Origin: Abelmoschus esculentus
Taxonomy: Eukaryota; Streptophyta; Magnoliopsida; Malvales; Malvaceae
Length of the DNA stretch: 64,000 nt
Reading direction: 5' to 3'
Assembly: GCA_035048815.1 (NCBI GenBank)
Contig: JAUCBN010000062.1
Coordinates: forward strand, 3,172,001 to 3,236,000
The position numbers were made by a program, and so were the translations under genes. Positions 47,221 through 61,560 of the stretch are shown here, piece by piece. Under the pieces are notes generated by a model, which worked only from the letters and a program-made list of their open reading frames with translations, made no database searches and was not told the origin of the DNA. Numbering within the stretch: position 1 is the first letter of the stretch; each line of letters opens with the position of its first letter.

Positions 47221-48240
47221 TGAAGGGTCTCCACGCTCACCACACCAATTGTTGAAGATGATTTTGGGCGACATCAAACATTAAAGTGAAGATGATGGTC
47301 GAAGGAAGATTTTAGGGCGAGGATTGATAGTTCAACCATCATGAGAAGGAACAAGAGCCACAGGGACAATGATTGGCCGTAGAGCCAGGTGGTTCACCTC
47401 TAGTTGACTTAGAGTCGAGAGTCGCAAATAATGTAGAATATGTGGTTAAAGTTATGTAGAAAGGGGAGAAAATAGTCCATGTAGGAGAGACATTCCCTTT
47501 GTCTTCAGTCTTAGAGATATTTGTATCCCCTTGGTGCTATAAATGAAGTGATGATCGATAAGAGTATACCAAGTTTAGTGATGACTATTGATGGCTCGAC
47601 ATATCTCAACTTATTATGTTAAGAGCTTAGTCAAACTTGATAATCGTCTTGTCTTAACTTAGTGGCCATGCGTAGGAATCTCTAAAGTTTGTTGATTCAG
47701 GGATATAGAAGACATCTTCGAGCTCCGTAATGCTTGAAACATTGCACGAAAACGAGATTTGGTAGTTCACCCGTCTTGGGACGAACATAAAACCACAATA
47801 AATTTTCGAAAGAGTTTGATAAAGGTATAACGATATTAGTTACTAAATTTATAATTAAATGATATATGATATATTTTACCATGATATTTAAATTTCGAGT
47901 TGGGACTAAAAAAATTTAGATTAAAGTGAAAAGATATAAACAAAGACTTAGTTGATGCATTTTTCTAGATAATGATAGGTTAAAAATAACTAAAAAACAA
48001 TTGTATTGAATTATAAATAAAGACTAGTTGAGGCATTTTACCATTCTCATAATTCTTATATAAAAAAATTATATTATTTTTTTTTTAATTTTTATTAAAA
48101 AATCCATAAAATATTTTTTAACCATTTTTTTAACTCCTTCGCTTTCTAAAACCTCTAGCATTAAGCTTAAAAGGAAAAAGGGAAAATACACACAAAAACA
48201 TGGTGCGTGTGATAACCGTGAATTAAAAGACGTATTTTTG
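47221..48240. other. Intergenic DNA before the WD40 gene
   Basis: No gene is recognised. The minus frames at 47697-47882 and 48069-48305 lack similarity and codon structure. Confidence 0.4.
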
Positions 48241-49218
48241 GCAGACAATAACGTAACCCCCAAAACTCCTTCATAATTATCATCTCTATAGATTCTCTGC
48301 TTCATCTCTTTTTTACCAAAAAATCATTTAAAATTGTAACATAAATCACCAAAAAGGCCAAAACCTTCCGTAATAGTTGATGTAAGAACACCCATCTCTC
48401 ATCTCCTTTTTTTATTTTAATTTTATTGAATTTAATGATTTTTTTCTTATGTATTATCATTTTATTTTGGTTTGTCTTTCTACAATTTTTCACTGTTCTG
48501 TGGTGGAAAAATTGAAACTTTCGTATGAAATGTTCCGCTTTTGTTGATGGATTTAAGGATTTTTGTATTTTGGTTAACTGGTTTATTTGGATGTAAGTTT
48601 CTTTTATTAATTCTGTGAATACTTGATGCAGATTCCATTTCTCTTTAGGGTTTTCTGTGGGTCTTTTTTTAATCACATTTTAGGGTTTTTTGAAGATGCT
48701 TTGTAGGTTTAGAGAATTCTGGGAATTGCCTCAGTTTCCATTTCCTTTTAGGAACTCGAGTACTCGACTTGTTCTTGTTCTTATCTGTTTTATGAAAAGG
48801 AAAAAAAAAGGAAAAGGAATGTTTGCTAGTCTGTTTATTTCTATGATTTTACGATTATCCTTTCTCTCCAATTAGTATATTTTGTTTAGGTTTCCCTATG
48901 GCAGGAAAGAAATAACAGATTACATGGGAAAGGCAATAGGAGTGCTCGAAATATTTTGATGAAAATTAAATCCGATGTTGGTATGAGACTACGACGATGT
49001 AGCAAACTTGTTCACTCTTCTCTATCTCTTGTTTCTTGGAATTTGTTTTAAGTTTTTTTTCTTGAGTTTGTTGTAAGGCGAATCGGTGAATTTTGATTAT
49101 ACTTTGATGGTTCTTTGGATGGAATGAAAACAAACATTTATCCAAAAAAAAAAAAAAGACAGAGATAAGAAAATAATAGTAATAATCTGATAAATTTTTC
49201 GTTGAAGGCAAATATAGC

Positions 49219-50122
49219 ATGGCCAACTTGCATCTGGAGGATTTTCATTTCATGGCTGAAGATATCATGGATGACATGGATGAAGATGACTATGGTAGAG
49301 CTGGTGGAGATGTGGATTCCCATGAATATGACATGGTTTGTTTTTGTTTTTGGTTATTTATAATCATGTGGTATATTTTTGTTGGTTTTATTTTTTAGAA
49401 TTAATGATGAAATGAATCACTATCAAATTATAATTTGACCATTCAAGCAGCTGACCAGGGTGACTGATACATCTTCTGGTCAAGCACGGAATGGGAAAGA
49501 CATTCAGGGGATTCCATGGGAAAGATTGAACATAACCAGGGAAGATTATAGATTGACAAGGCTTGAACAGTATAAGAATTATGAGAATATCCCAGCCTCT
49601 GGTGAAGCTGTCGACAAGGTTTGTTCTTCTACCATCTCTAAACGAGCTAGTTTGTCTTAAAGAGGATGTCATTTTAAATTATACATAATTGGTATTTTTT
49701 GTTTTAGGAATGCAAAGTGATGGAAAAAGGTGGGAACTACTATGAGTTCTTCCACAACACTAGATTAGTTAAGCCGACGATCCTCCATTTCCAGGTTTGT
49801 TGGTTAGAAAGTTTTTTATTTCTTTTTTCACTTATATTTGCCCTCTGAAGATGTTGGTTTTGTTGTCAAAATATATTGTTCTTGGATTTCTTCCTTCCTT
49901 TTAGTTAACGATGTAAATTCAATGAATTTAATCATTCGAAGACTGACCTTATCATTTTTCTTGGTTCAGTTTTGTGCACTGGAATTTATTAATTTACACT
50001 ATTTTGTTACTCATTAATGTATTTACTCATGTATGGATTTCATTGGTGACATTTACTCTTTTGAACCTGTAACTCTGTGAGTGTGCTTGCATGCCAGGGT
50101 GTTTTTTTAAGTTCTATTTTCT

Positions 50123-50167
<45 letters not shown>

Positions 50168-53100
50168 CCTGTAAAACACATCTACAATACTTTTGTCATT
50201 GTGCCAGAAATAGTTCTGCAGTAAGAATTTAAAATTAGTTGTAGATTTGGCTTACAATTTTAATACACACCGCAATATTGAATTCACCAGACAGAACCTT
50301 ATAACAATTATTGATAGCAGGGAAACAATACATATGTATGTTTTTACATTCGTAATTTGGTGAGATGATTCTTGAAGCTGGCAATTACTACTTTGAGATT
50401 GAAGGCTTAGTTAGGTAAATACTGTTTAAACTTCCTATTTTGAATATAGATATGTCTTTTAGTGTGTACACATATAGATGCATGTATGGATGTGTCTGTC
50501 TTTTAAATACCGTTTAAACTTCCAATTTTGATTATTGAGAAGTTTTGAAGGTTCAGTTTTCTTATTGAAGGGTAAAGTTTAAAGTTTCTAATATGGACCT
50601 AACATAATGGGTAAAGTTATTGATATTTATTCAAATTTTTACGTTCCTCTATACTAGTCAGTTGTGGAGCTTATTTAATGCTTCTACGTCAAGAGGCAGT
50701 TTCGGATTGTCAAATAGTGGTTTGGATCTTTCTTGGTGTTCGTATTGATCCCGAGTGTTGGAAATTGGTATAAATAGTGTTGTTTGAGTTCTATGGTATA
50801 AGGTCTTATTTGACTAGAGGGAGCCTTTCACCCCCACTGAAATGTTCAATCAGTTAATGACCAAAATTTTGTCCACAAAACAATATTTTCTGTTAACATG
50901 GTAGTTAGATGGTTTAGTCATTAACACTTTCAAACCATAATCCTACATCATGTGCAATGATGACCAGTGTTGTCGAAGTGTGCTGTAACATTTTTCAATA
51001 AAAGCACCTTAGACCCTTTCATGCCAGGCCCATTCGGTCAGGCATTTGCCTGGGCACACTTTTTCTTAAGGCAATTGGCTTAAAAAGCCTGCTTGATTGA
51101 ATTTCTCTTCAATTTCTTTATTTTTCCCCCTTCATTTGATAAACCTTTACTAGTAAGAAAAAGATAATATCAATTTCAATGCTTTATAGTATTTGAGCAT
51201 ACAACAACAAACATCGGCAGTAAAGATATCATGCATATTGAGTTCAACAGTAAGCAAATGGAAGCAGAAAGAGCTTTGGTATTTGTGGGTATACAGTCAT
51301 CATCAATGGAGTCTAGGGTGCAAGGAACACCCTAGGCACTCAAACACTTACATTTCCCCAGGAGCTAGTCACAAAATGGCACTGGCCTGGGTAAAGTAAG
51401 CTCAATGTGTATGTATGAGTTTTATATAATATACATAAAGAACTCTATAGTGTAGCCTAGATTATCTACAAAACATGCAATTATTTTATTGGTCAATAAT
51501 TTGAACTTTTAGGTGATACTAAGAATCAATCTCATTCGATATATTATATTGCTTGATACACTTAAATCTCTCAAACATCAATGAAAACTATCCATTATAG
51601 ACTGAAAATGTCCAAAGTGAAAGAGGCAGGAATTCGTTTTTCCTATACAGTTGCATCTTAATTTCCTGTATCTCTAGTTTGGATGCATATTTGTTGCAAT
51701 ATATTATGTTTCTGAAGGTTTATGACACGTGGTATTTGAGCAAAACACTCTTTTGTATATTGAAATTTGAATAATAAATCTATATTTTGTTATAAATCCC
51801 TATGGTGTTACATTTATATTTTTGGTGTCTCTAGGTTGGAGAAGTATTTATTATTTTAAATTTTTCTGTTACAAGTTTCTAGGCACTTATTAACTGAGCT
51901 TCAATAACCTGTACTGTAATGAATTCGCAGCTTCGAAACTTGGTTTGGGCTACTTCAAAGCATGATGTTTACCTCATGTCCAATTATTCAGTTATGCATT
52001 GGTCATCATTGTCATGCAATCTCTCTGAGATCCTTAATTTTTCTGGGCATGTGGCACCTACCGAGGTATCACAGTTGTACTTATTAGTCATGACGCTTCA
52101 TCTCTTCTATATGCATGAGTGGTTTTGATGATGGTTCTATTTTAGTAATTATGGTCTACTTATCTTCCAACTTATATTGTCATGTAACTAGAAACATCCT
52201 GGAAGTTTATTAGAAGGTTTTACACAAACCCAAATAAGTACGCTGGCGGTCAAAGACAAATTTATGGTTGCAGGAGGCTTCCAAGGAGAGCTTACTTTTA
52301 AGGTAAGTTAATATTTGCACGGTCTTTGCCCTATACTTGCATATCTACAACTTATTAGATGGAAACTATGTTGATCTGTCTCATTTCTTTTTTGGAACAC
52401 TAGTATCCGATGCATATTCAGATGTGGGTAGGGAGATGTAGCCCTTCTTAGGACCCTCCAACTACAGGGAAAAACTTTAAAAGAGTTGAACATGTTTGTA
52501 TCAGACACTCAGACCCGAATTGGAGTAACTTAGGAATTAGGATAGAAATACCAATTATCTAATTTTTTTTTTAATAATTGGAAATTCTTTGGGGGACAGA
52601 ATCAGAATTCTTCCCTGCTGGTTTTCCTCTTTTGATAAGCTAGCAACTGTATTTGAGATGAATGAAACCTTTATGATTTGCAAACTAATACGAATTCGGT
52701 TTAGGTATCTTCTGATTCTTTATCAGTTATATTATGATTTGTTATATGTTATTTGTTAGAGAACTGTATGATCTTCATTGTTAGGTTCTTAATCAATCAC
52801 CCTGTGAACTTGTTTAGGATTTTCTATGATAATCAGAAGAAGGGTGCATAGCTGGATGAGTAGTGGATTTGTGGTCTGGATCAGTTAGTATGGGGAAACA
52901 GTTTGGGGTCAACTCTTCATTTTTACAAGCTTTTCATGGTTATTATGGGGAGAAGAGGTAGTGTGTGTGTGTGTATAAGAGTGGCTTTTAGTTCATTTCA
53001 TAGCTCCGGAGATTGTTTCTTGGAGTCTTCGTTTAAATCTAATATCAACTGCCTTCGACAGTTTGACATACTTTGTATTGGTTCTATTTCCAAAATCTCA

Positions 53101-54322
53101 CTTTTCCTGTCTGTAGCATTTGGACAGAAAAGGAGTAGCCTTTTGTACCCGGACAACCTATGACGATAATGCAATTACAAATGCTATCGAGATTTACGAC
53201 AGCTTGAGGTAGCATGATAATATATACTTATCTGTTAGGCTGGGAAAATATATTGAATAAAACATAGATTGAATTTCAAAGCTGTTTTGCAGGGGTGAAA
53301 TCAATTTTATGGCTTCCAATAACGACTGTAGCATGAAAGAATATGATACAGAAAGATTTCAACTCTTAAACAATTTTCGTTTCCCTTGGCCAGTAAATGT
53401 AAGCACATCTAATCTCTATTTGTGCCTACTTCATTAATCCAGTTGGTCTTATCATTTCATGTTCTATTTTATATCCTTAAGTTTTAAAGGAACACAGCAG
53501 TTTAAGGTTTGTCGTGTCGTGTGGTCAATTTAATATAAATATTTTCTTCATATAATGGAGTGAAAGAGAAAGGAGATTGTTGGTTCATAAACTTGTTTAA
53601 CTGCACGATAATTCATGGTTATTACTTTAATCATCTATATGACAATCCACAGTTATCTTAATTTTAATCACACAACTAAAATTGTTTTATTCTGATGCAG
53701 CATACATCAGTCAGCCCTGACCGAAGGCTTATTACTGTTGTCGGAGATAACTTGGATGGATTGCTTGTGGATTTGCAAAATGGAAAGGTAAAAATAAAAG
53801 TTTTCTAGTAGGTTATTAGTACACCAGTGAACAGGTGAGCCTTGATGCAACTGTAAACAGGAAAGTAAGAATTATTATCGAAACTGAATCACATTTCATT
53901 TCCTACAGACTGTAGCCACTGTGGTAGGTCATCTAGATTACTCCTTCGCGTCTGCTTGGCACCCGGATGGGCGGATATTTGCCTCAGGAAATCAGGATAA
54001 GACCTGCCGAGTGTGGGACATCCGAAAACTCTCAGTGCCAGTTGCTACACTCAAAGCAAACTTGGGTGCTGTACGATCAATCCGCTTCTCATCCGATGGT
54101 CAATTCTTGGTATTTGCCGAGCCAGCAGATTTCGTTCACGTGTATAGCACTCAGGCCACTTACCAGAAAAGACAAGAGATTGACTTCTTCGGCGAGATTT
54201 CGGGTGTATCTCTGAGCCCAGATGATGAATCTCTGTATATAGGAATCTGGGACAGAACGTATGCAAGCTTGCTGCAGTATAACAAACGACACACATACGC
54301 ATACTTAGATTCGTACTTTTGA
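49219..54322 (+). CDS. WD40-repeat (transducin-like) protein, nine coding exons
   Basis: The exons are 49219-49335, 49451-49618, 49708-49794, 51931-52065, 52192-52302, 53117-53208, 53293-53398, 53701-53787 and 53909-54322. All introns are GT-AG, frames join without a gap, and they sum to 438 codons. In-frame stops about 40 bases upstream make the ATG at 49219 the natural start. The N-terminus is acidic (FMAEDIMDDMDEDDYG). IPWERLNITREDYRLTRLEQ, RNLVWATSKHDVYLM and VAGGFQGELTFK follow. The clearest WD repeat is near residues 308-338 (GHLDYSFASAWHPDGRIFAS, ending DKTCRVWD), with another after it (AVRSIRFSSDGQFLVFAEPA). This pattern matches the plant transducin/WD40 group that includes Arabidopsis At3g13340 (from memory), often labelled WD repeat C2A9.03-like. 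Length fits the family at about 440. The molecular role is unknown; scaffold function is a general inference. A 5'UTR exon upstream (about 48300-48910) is likely but unmapped. Confidence 0.93.
50126..50165 (+). repeat. (TC)n microsatellite in intron 3 of the WD40 gene
   Basis: About 19 uninterrupted TC units lie in the 2136-base third intron. Such tracts are usually length-polymorphic between lines. Confidence 0.95.
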
Positions 54323-54856
54323 TTCTGTCGATGATTCCGTGCTGTTGTGGCTTTACACCCTCTTTGTGTTCTGTTTTTGTTTATGTTGGGGTGATTTGAA
54401 TGACGATCAACGAGTATATGACAGTCAAATAAGTGTATGATCTGTTGGAAGTCTGGTAGAAAGGTGCATGTACAGAACAATATCATCGCTGAAATGAAAG
54501 GCTATTTGGACTCGTCGCCTTCCGTTTGTTGTTGGGCGCGCATTCGAGTTAGTCGAGTTGAGTAAAAGTTTTAAGTGAATCGAGTTGAAATATAACCTTT
54601 TAAGTTTAATCGGTTTTAGAAAACTTTTAGTGAATATATACTCACAAATTTAAGTTACTTGTGATAAGATTGAATAAATTTAATGTGATATCGAGTTTAA
54701 GGTGATACATTTTTACTCATGAAAGTGTAAATGCGAAAATTAAACCTTCAAAACTTTTAAACCTTTTACGATCAACAATGAACTAACTTCTCTTGTTTCG
54801 GTTACACAAAATTAGAGCATAAATTTATTATTGTGTATTCAAAATATCGGTAACAC

Positions 54857-55067
54857 GAGAGATTATTCGGTAAACTATGTTAACCACGTCATTTATAGTA
54901 CAAACAATCATAACCGTTCATTTTTGAATAACTATCTAATAATTATCCGCTCACTAATTACATGTAAGAAATAGATGATGATTCACCTTAAAAAAATTAA
55001 GATGAACAATTCTGATCGTTTGAAATCACAGATGACATCATAAACAAGGTTCACCTAATATTTTTTC
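54857..55067. mobile_element. 211-bp MITE, same family as 4577-4785
   Basis: The flanks CGGTAACAC (54848-54856) and CAGTAACAC (55068-55076) agree at 8 of 9 bases. The ends carry GAGATTATTCGGTAAACTAT and its inverted partner AAGGTTCACCTAATATTTTT. The inner GTTCACC...CACGTCAT arrangement is shared with the left-arm MITE. Confidence 0.75.
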
Positions 55068-55076
55068 CAGTAACAC

Positions 55077-57029
55077 ATACACCCCTACATCTTCGTCAAT
55101 TCTTAATCAAACGTCATCCAAAACGATCAAAATCTAACTCTAACTTCAATTATCAAAACTCAACTATAATCTAACATTTTGATCAATCTAACATCATCAA
55201 TTAATATCAAGAAATACATCTAAACCAATTCTATACCTCTAGTAACCTTAGATCATCTCAATCAATTTGAAATTTAACTAAAACACCCAAAAAAATCAAC
55301 TAACAAATTAATTTTAGGATTTCTTTTATAAATCTATTTGACAACATTAAATCATGTTATTAATGTGATCTAAATTAATCATAAGCTCCAACAATTTAAT
55401 CCATTAGTAATCTTTTTTTATTAACCATTTAAAACTCAATTAAATCTATTAATCTTGAATTAATCAACAAAAATATATTAAGAAAGAATATTAAAGAGCC
55501 AAACCCTTGGAAAATTTAATAAAGAACTTTAATTAGAGAAGAAGAAAAATAAAAATCACATTTAATATAGATTTTTCTATTTAATTGACTTGTTTTATTT
55601 GAAAATCTCAAAAAAAAAAAAATTGAAAGAATCTGGAAGAAAAAATAGAAAATCAAAAAGGAAATAAAAATCATTTGATTTCTGAATATTTTATAAGAAA
55701 TCTTAGTTTGGATAGAGAAAAAATGAGAGAAAAATTAGTTATGTAAGAAAAAATTAAAAGAATTGATTTAGAATTGAAATATTTAATTCTTTTTAATTAT
55801 TATTTAAAATTATTTCAAAATAACCAAAACTAAGAAAGAACTTAGATTAAAACCAAAGGGTTAATAGATCTCTAAAAATTTTAAGATTTAACTTTTTTTT
55901 ATTTTACTCACAAAATAATTTTAAAAAATTGCATTTTGATCACTAAACTAAAATGTTCCAAAATTTGATTTTATTTTATCAAATTGATGACCCTTACAAA
56001 ATATTTAATATACCAATTAAATATTTTTAGAAATTTTTACCATTTTTACTTTAACCAAAAATATTTTTTTCAATTTAATTTTTGAAATTAGTCGAATTAA
56101 CTAACCCAGTTCTCTCAAACTGTATAACTTAATCATCTAATTCTCTAGACCCAAAATTAAGGCGTTGAAACTTTTAACGTTTAATGGGATTTTTTTATTC
56201 CTTTTAAAATAAAATACGAAAGTTTTGGTGTGATTGTGTCATAAAAAATTTAGGTCTTTAAAGATCAAAGTTGGATTTGAGACACGATGATATGTGAAGA
56301 AGGATTAATATCCCACACAATACCCATGAAATTAAAGCTTACTTGATGAATAATATTTATATTCATGTACGAATATAAATGATTAAAAATCGGAAAAATC
56401 TATAACTTATTAAAATGCTCTCGAATTATCTAATCTCTAAGAGAATTGAGACATACTTCAAAATACGAAGAATTCAATAAATATGTGATTTTTAAAATAC
56501 TGAGCTAAATTTTCATATAAAATAGCCTTAAGGTTCCTCAAAGTCTCAAAGAACAATAAAAGCTCATTTACATTTGAAGGTGTATGTTTGATTTTCATCT
56601 GAAAATCTCATCTTTTGAGCTTAATAATTATGCAAATTTTCATGGATTTTGAAGAGATGTCAAGTAAAAAATCATATATTTTTATTTAATTAACATGGGA
56701 TTTTTGAGGAATGTGAAAAAGTAAAACTAAATTGATATAATTTTAAATATCTAGAGTTAAAATTTTAAATTATGTCTAATTAGAATCAAATTGATATAAT
56801 ATAAAAAATTTAGAGGTTTGAAAATGTTATTATAGAAGATCACATTATCATCATAAAAGGATCAAGAGGTTGATTGAGTGAGCCCACAACTTTTTAATTA
56901 TTTATGAGAGAATATAATCTATTTCAAAGGGTTTTGAGTAAGATTATCTTAAAAACTATATCACACTACTGGAGTTATAAATATAGGTTAATTTATAGAT
57001 TTTCCTTTTTTTTTTTTCAAGAGGTGTAT
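55077..57029. other. AT-rich DNA downstream of the WD40 gene, no gene seen
   Basis: There are no coding frames above background. The block around 56090-56170 (AACTAACCCAGTTCTC, CTCTAGACCCAAAATTAAGG) looks like LTR-edge sequence, but no partner is found. Confidence 0.4.
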
Positions 57030-57644
57030 TTATTGAGATATTTTTTATATAATAATTAAAAAATATTTTTGGATTAAATTGAAAATATTAAAAAATTGAT
57101 TTTGAATCCAAACTGAAATGATTTTGAAACATTTTTAAGTAAAAATGATTTTTATAGGTTTAAAATGTCAAAAACAGTCCCTTAGTACCGATACCCAGCT
57201 TTCGATATCAACACTATCAAGCCAGTATTGATACCTATTTTTCTAGTATCGATATGCTTTATAAACAAGTTTTATAAAATTATTTTTTGGTAATAATATT
57301 GTATGACTAATATTGATACCATCTTTCCAGTATCGATAACTCTCGTTGGTATCAATACCCCTTCTATTTTTCTTTAACAATTATTTTCATGTTAAGCCAA
57401 TATCAATATCACAGTATGAGTATCAACACCTTTATTATAAAAGTGCATATTTGGTTAAAAATTTATCCTTAATGACTTCAAATCATCATAAACGATCATC
57501 AACGACGATGAACTCATTTAGAATGATAAAATGGTCCTTCAAGCACCTTGAATGACTAACGATTATAAAGCCAACATATCTATAATTGAAAAAGATTCTT
57601 AGCTTAATTATTATAATTTTTTTATAAACAACACTTGTGAATTC

Positions 57645-59788
57645 TGTAACACTTCGAACCCGGGTGTCACATTTGGGCCACAAGCCTAACCCATATCTAT
57701 AAAATTTTTAAAATTAAGTCCAAGTCAAACCATCAAATATGACATAATTTAATACGATATTAAAGTCCAAAATAGTTTCACAAATCTAAAATATCATTGA
57801 AGCTCCAAATACAAATTTAATAAAAACATTTGACTTTAACAATTAAAATAAAATAGAGTTACAATTAAAACAATGGTCCTACGAATACATAACCCACTGA
57901 TCTAGAAATTATACTCTACCAACTGGTCAATGTTGATGTCCTACGCTAATGGTGCTCCACCACGTCCGCCCGAACGTTCGTATACTTACCTACGCATGGA
58001 AACAAATTCCAAAACGTTGAGCTACGAAAGCTCAGTGGGTACACAACCTATCGATTTTGCTTTCAAGAGAATCATAAATAAAAACATGCTATACCAGATA
58101 ATATGATGAGATGATATGCTATGGACAATGCAACCAAAGCATAAAATAAACAAATTAGAAGTAAGGACCATTGCCAACCCGACACTAAGGAACTCACCCG
58201 GCCCAAAATCTCACATCGGGTTGCTCGAAATCTCACATCGAGCTAGCATACTCGGAATCTTGCATTGAGTCTTCACTCAGAATCTCACATCAAGTGGGGC
58301 TCGAAATGTCACATCGAGCAAAATCATCACCCGAAATCTCACATCTGATGGTCTTCATTGTGTTGCAACACTTTCACTCACTGGGTATCCGGATCCCACC
58401 AATCAAAAACACAAACCAAACAAGATGATCCACCTAGGATCTCATATCAAACAATACCTCAACCAAACCAAAACCAAGCATGCAAAGCATAATTCCTCAC
58501 ATCAATTTCCATTTTACCAATTCCAAGTTTCATTAATTATTTCATGGCTTAAACAACCTATATGAACCCATAACACGAATTATGGAACCTCCAACTCAAC
58601 CCTTAAAATCTTGGGTAGATTGACCAGGCGTATCGATATGCCTGTAGAGGGGGTATCGAAACACCCACAGTATCAAAACGCTTCCCTTGTGTTTCGATAT
58701 GCTATAACAATGACTTAAGACCAAGGGAGACCACCCCATATCGATACACCTATATGGGGTATCGATACGAACCCTTGTTTTGATACGCCCCATAAGGGGT
58801 ATCGAAATAATTTGCTAATGGAATTTTTGGTTTCGATACTCGGGCAAGACGTTCTAAAATGCCCGCCACTTTAGCCTATTTTTCCTCTCAACGGTATCGA
58901 TAACCCTACAAAGGGTATCGATACCCCTACATGAAAATGCAGGTTTGCAACTTAAAATGCTTAAGAACCTTAATCAAAACCGATCCAATCGATCCTAAAA
59001 TGTTCCTACACATTATTGAATTAGTTTAAGTGAGTTTCTAACCAATTTTACCAATTATCATCAACTATAATTCAAATCACCATTAGACCATGCATAGGCT
59101 CTATCCTAACCTAACCATCACAAACATATCAAGAATGCCAAGAATGATTATGCACATGAAATGCAAAGGGTTTGGAAGTGTACCAACCTCCAAAACGAGC
59201 TGAAGAAACTCTACAGCAAACCTTAGACTTTCTCCTTGCCCAAGCTTGAAGAAGGTCCTCCTTACTCTCCAACTATAAGGAAGATGACCATAAGATTACT
59301 ACTATATTTTAAACGATTCTAAGAAGCTAAAACGAGCTCTTCACCAGCCTAAAACCCTCCCCAAACATAAACCTTTCTTACCTCAAACACCCACCAAAAA
59401 CCTTACCTCCACCACTTTAAACCACACTTACCTTGAAAGATAGATCTTCCCAAGCTGAAAAAACTTTCCTCTAGCCTCCAAACATGATTTTACCAGCCAA
59501 CACTTAAAAACCTTACCTTTGGTGATGGATTTGGGAGAGAAAATGACTTTGGGGAAGGAAGAAGACAATAAAGGGTGGTGTTATCATTCTCTGCACCATG
59601 CAGAGAAAATCAGCCCCTTTTACCCCTCCCAACTCTCTATTTAGCTAATTACCAAACTACCCCCAAGCCATCATCCTAGCTTAAGCCCAAAAACAACCTC
59701 TTAAGCCCAACAAGACACTCAAGGCCCAAACACGAGGCCCATACCTTGATTTAAACCAACTCCGAGTCCCAAAACTCGGGGCGTGATA
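57645..59788 (+). mobile_element. Solo LTR (2.1 kb) inserted in a copia LTR
   Basis: It begins TGTAACACTTCG and ends GGGGCGTGATA. The flanks AATTC (57640-57644) and AGTTC (59789-59793) look like a worn 5-bp duplication. The host copia LTR continues across the site (ACACTTGTGA before, TTAAGTGTCTTAGG after) as in the uninterrupted LTR near 36990-37040. Inside are CATCGAGC/CATCGGG units (58200-58350), a GCTCAGTGGGTAC block (58032) and several GGTATCGATACC sites (58740-58930). It is the same family, in opposite orientation, as 4906-6848. There are no internal genes. Confidence 0.75.
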
Positions 59789-60230
59789 AGTTCCATTTTC
59801 ATTATATACTTAAGTGTCTTAGGATTTGGGTGAGAGCTTTAAGTGTGCAAACATTCACTTAGTGAAAGGATTTCTTTTTTGTTATTTTATTTCACTTTGT
59901 AATGTTTTTCTTGATCTTAAGGCATAGGTCAAATGTATGTAATGGTTATCCCTTGAATTAATAAAAAAATAACTTTATAGTAAATTTGGAAATTCTTAGT
60001 GAGAAATCTAAGATAGTGAATGTAGGCTTTGGTTAAAAATATGAACCACTCTATATTATTATATTTATTTCTTTTATTGATTTTCACTTTAAATTCACCC
60101 ATTTTGTAACTTTTCTATCACTTGACAGTCAATTCAATTGAAGCATTGAGTTCAATAATTGATATAAGAGCAAGGTTCAATATTGAGATGATCTGAAAAC
60201 CCGACCAACTATATATCAAACCATTTATTT

Positions 60231-61560
60231 ATGGCATATTGTATTGATAAGCCTCTATTTTCATCGGTGAACATTATACACATTGAAAGAATAAGATGAT
60301 ATACTTTATCAAGGTTAAGGAATATCGTCTATGAATTAAAGATGGATCTTTCACGCCAAAAAAAAAAGTAAGGTAGAATAGAATGTAAAATGACAAGAAG
60401 ATTATGGAGCTCAATCGTAAAGCCTTGCACATTCTATTTTGTGCATGATCACAAATGAATATGAAAAAAGTCTCTTCTTGTGAGAGTGTCAAAGAGGTAT
60501 GATACAAAATTGAAGTGATCCATGAAGGGACAAACGAGGTGATAGAGACAAATTTATCTACTCAACATCAACTATGAAAACTTTAAAATGGAATCGAGTG
60601 AAGACATCAAGAGCATGTTCGGTCAATCTTTCACAATCATAAATGAACTCAAAGGCCTTGAAGATGGGATTTCGCAAGACAAACTCGTTTGGAAGTTGAT
60701 CTATTCTCTTCTCGAGTCATGAGATTCAAACAAAATGACAATTATTGAAGTCAAAGACTTGAAAAAGCTAAAGTTTGTTGAGCTTATCAGATCTTTTATT
60801 ACCCATGAGATGATGTCTCAACCCTTGAGAAGAAGAAAAATAATAAGAAAATCAAAAACAAAAAAAAAATATGTCAACATCATTTCTCTTCAATCCTCCA
60901 CAAATCATCAAGAAGATTCAAGTGAAGAGGAAAGTGAAGATGAAAAGATAACCCATCTTTTTAAAGAATTCACCAAATTCATGATGAATGATATGGGAAA
61001 ATCTTCAAAGCATAAATTGAAGAAGATAAAGGATCCCCAAGTGCTCTTAATGAAAAAATAGGAGCATACCAAATATGATTATTCTCACTACAACCAAAAG
61101 GGATCATCATCAAAGAAAACATATGTGGTAACTTGGAATGATAAAAACTCCGTTGATGAGGATAATATAGTTGACTTATGCTTTATGACACTCAATATAG
61201 GAAGGTAATGTTTAACTCATCTAATTCTAATTCTAATTCTAATTCTTATACTTTTGATGAGTTACAACAAGTCTATGATAAAATGGTTCTAATTTCAAGA
61301 CTTTATTTTCCAAAAATCAAGAAATTGATTTCAAAACTGAAAACTAAAAATGATTTACTTTTGAAAAATAATTTGGAATTTGGAGAAAAAATAAAAGATT
61401 TTGAGCTTAAAGTTTTAATCTTACAAAATTTACTTTAAAAGAAAGAAGAAAATAATCAATTTAAAATTGATGATCTTAAGAAGAAAAAAAACTTTAATTT
61501 TAAAAGAACTTGAAAAAGTAAAATAATTTTAACAAATCAAACTTTTATGTAAGACAATTG
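60231..61560 (+). pseudogene. copia gag, decayed
   Basis: ATGGCA at 60231 opens a sequence parallel to the gag start at 37500 (IDKPLF-like). After broken frames come ESSEDIKSMFGQSFTIINEL-like sequence near 60590, EVKDLKKLKFVELIRSFITH (60750-60810), an acidic block with HQEDSSEEESEDE (about 60910), and then a coiled coil (61250-61436) ending ILQNLL. The order matches the minus-strand gag at 34504-35802. A stop after each block rules out a product. Confidence 0.75.

Noticed and set aside
48302..49672. Minus-strand frames of 61-124 codons upstream of and over the first WD40 exons
   Set aside because: They lack similarity and overlap the 5' leader, introns and coding exons of the WD40 gene on the other strand.
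50985..51400. Possible MITE in WD40 intron 3 (GCCTGGGCA/CCCTAGGCAC blocks)
   Set aside because: Terminal repeats and a target duplication could not be defined, so it is not listed as a feature.
54051..54486. Minus-strand frames of 67-108 codons
   Set aside because: They are antisense to the last WD40 exon, which has strong protein support.
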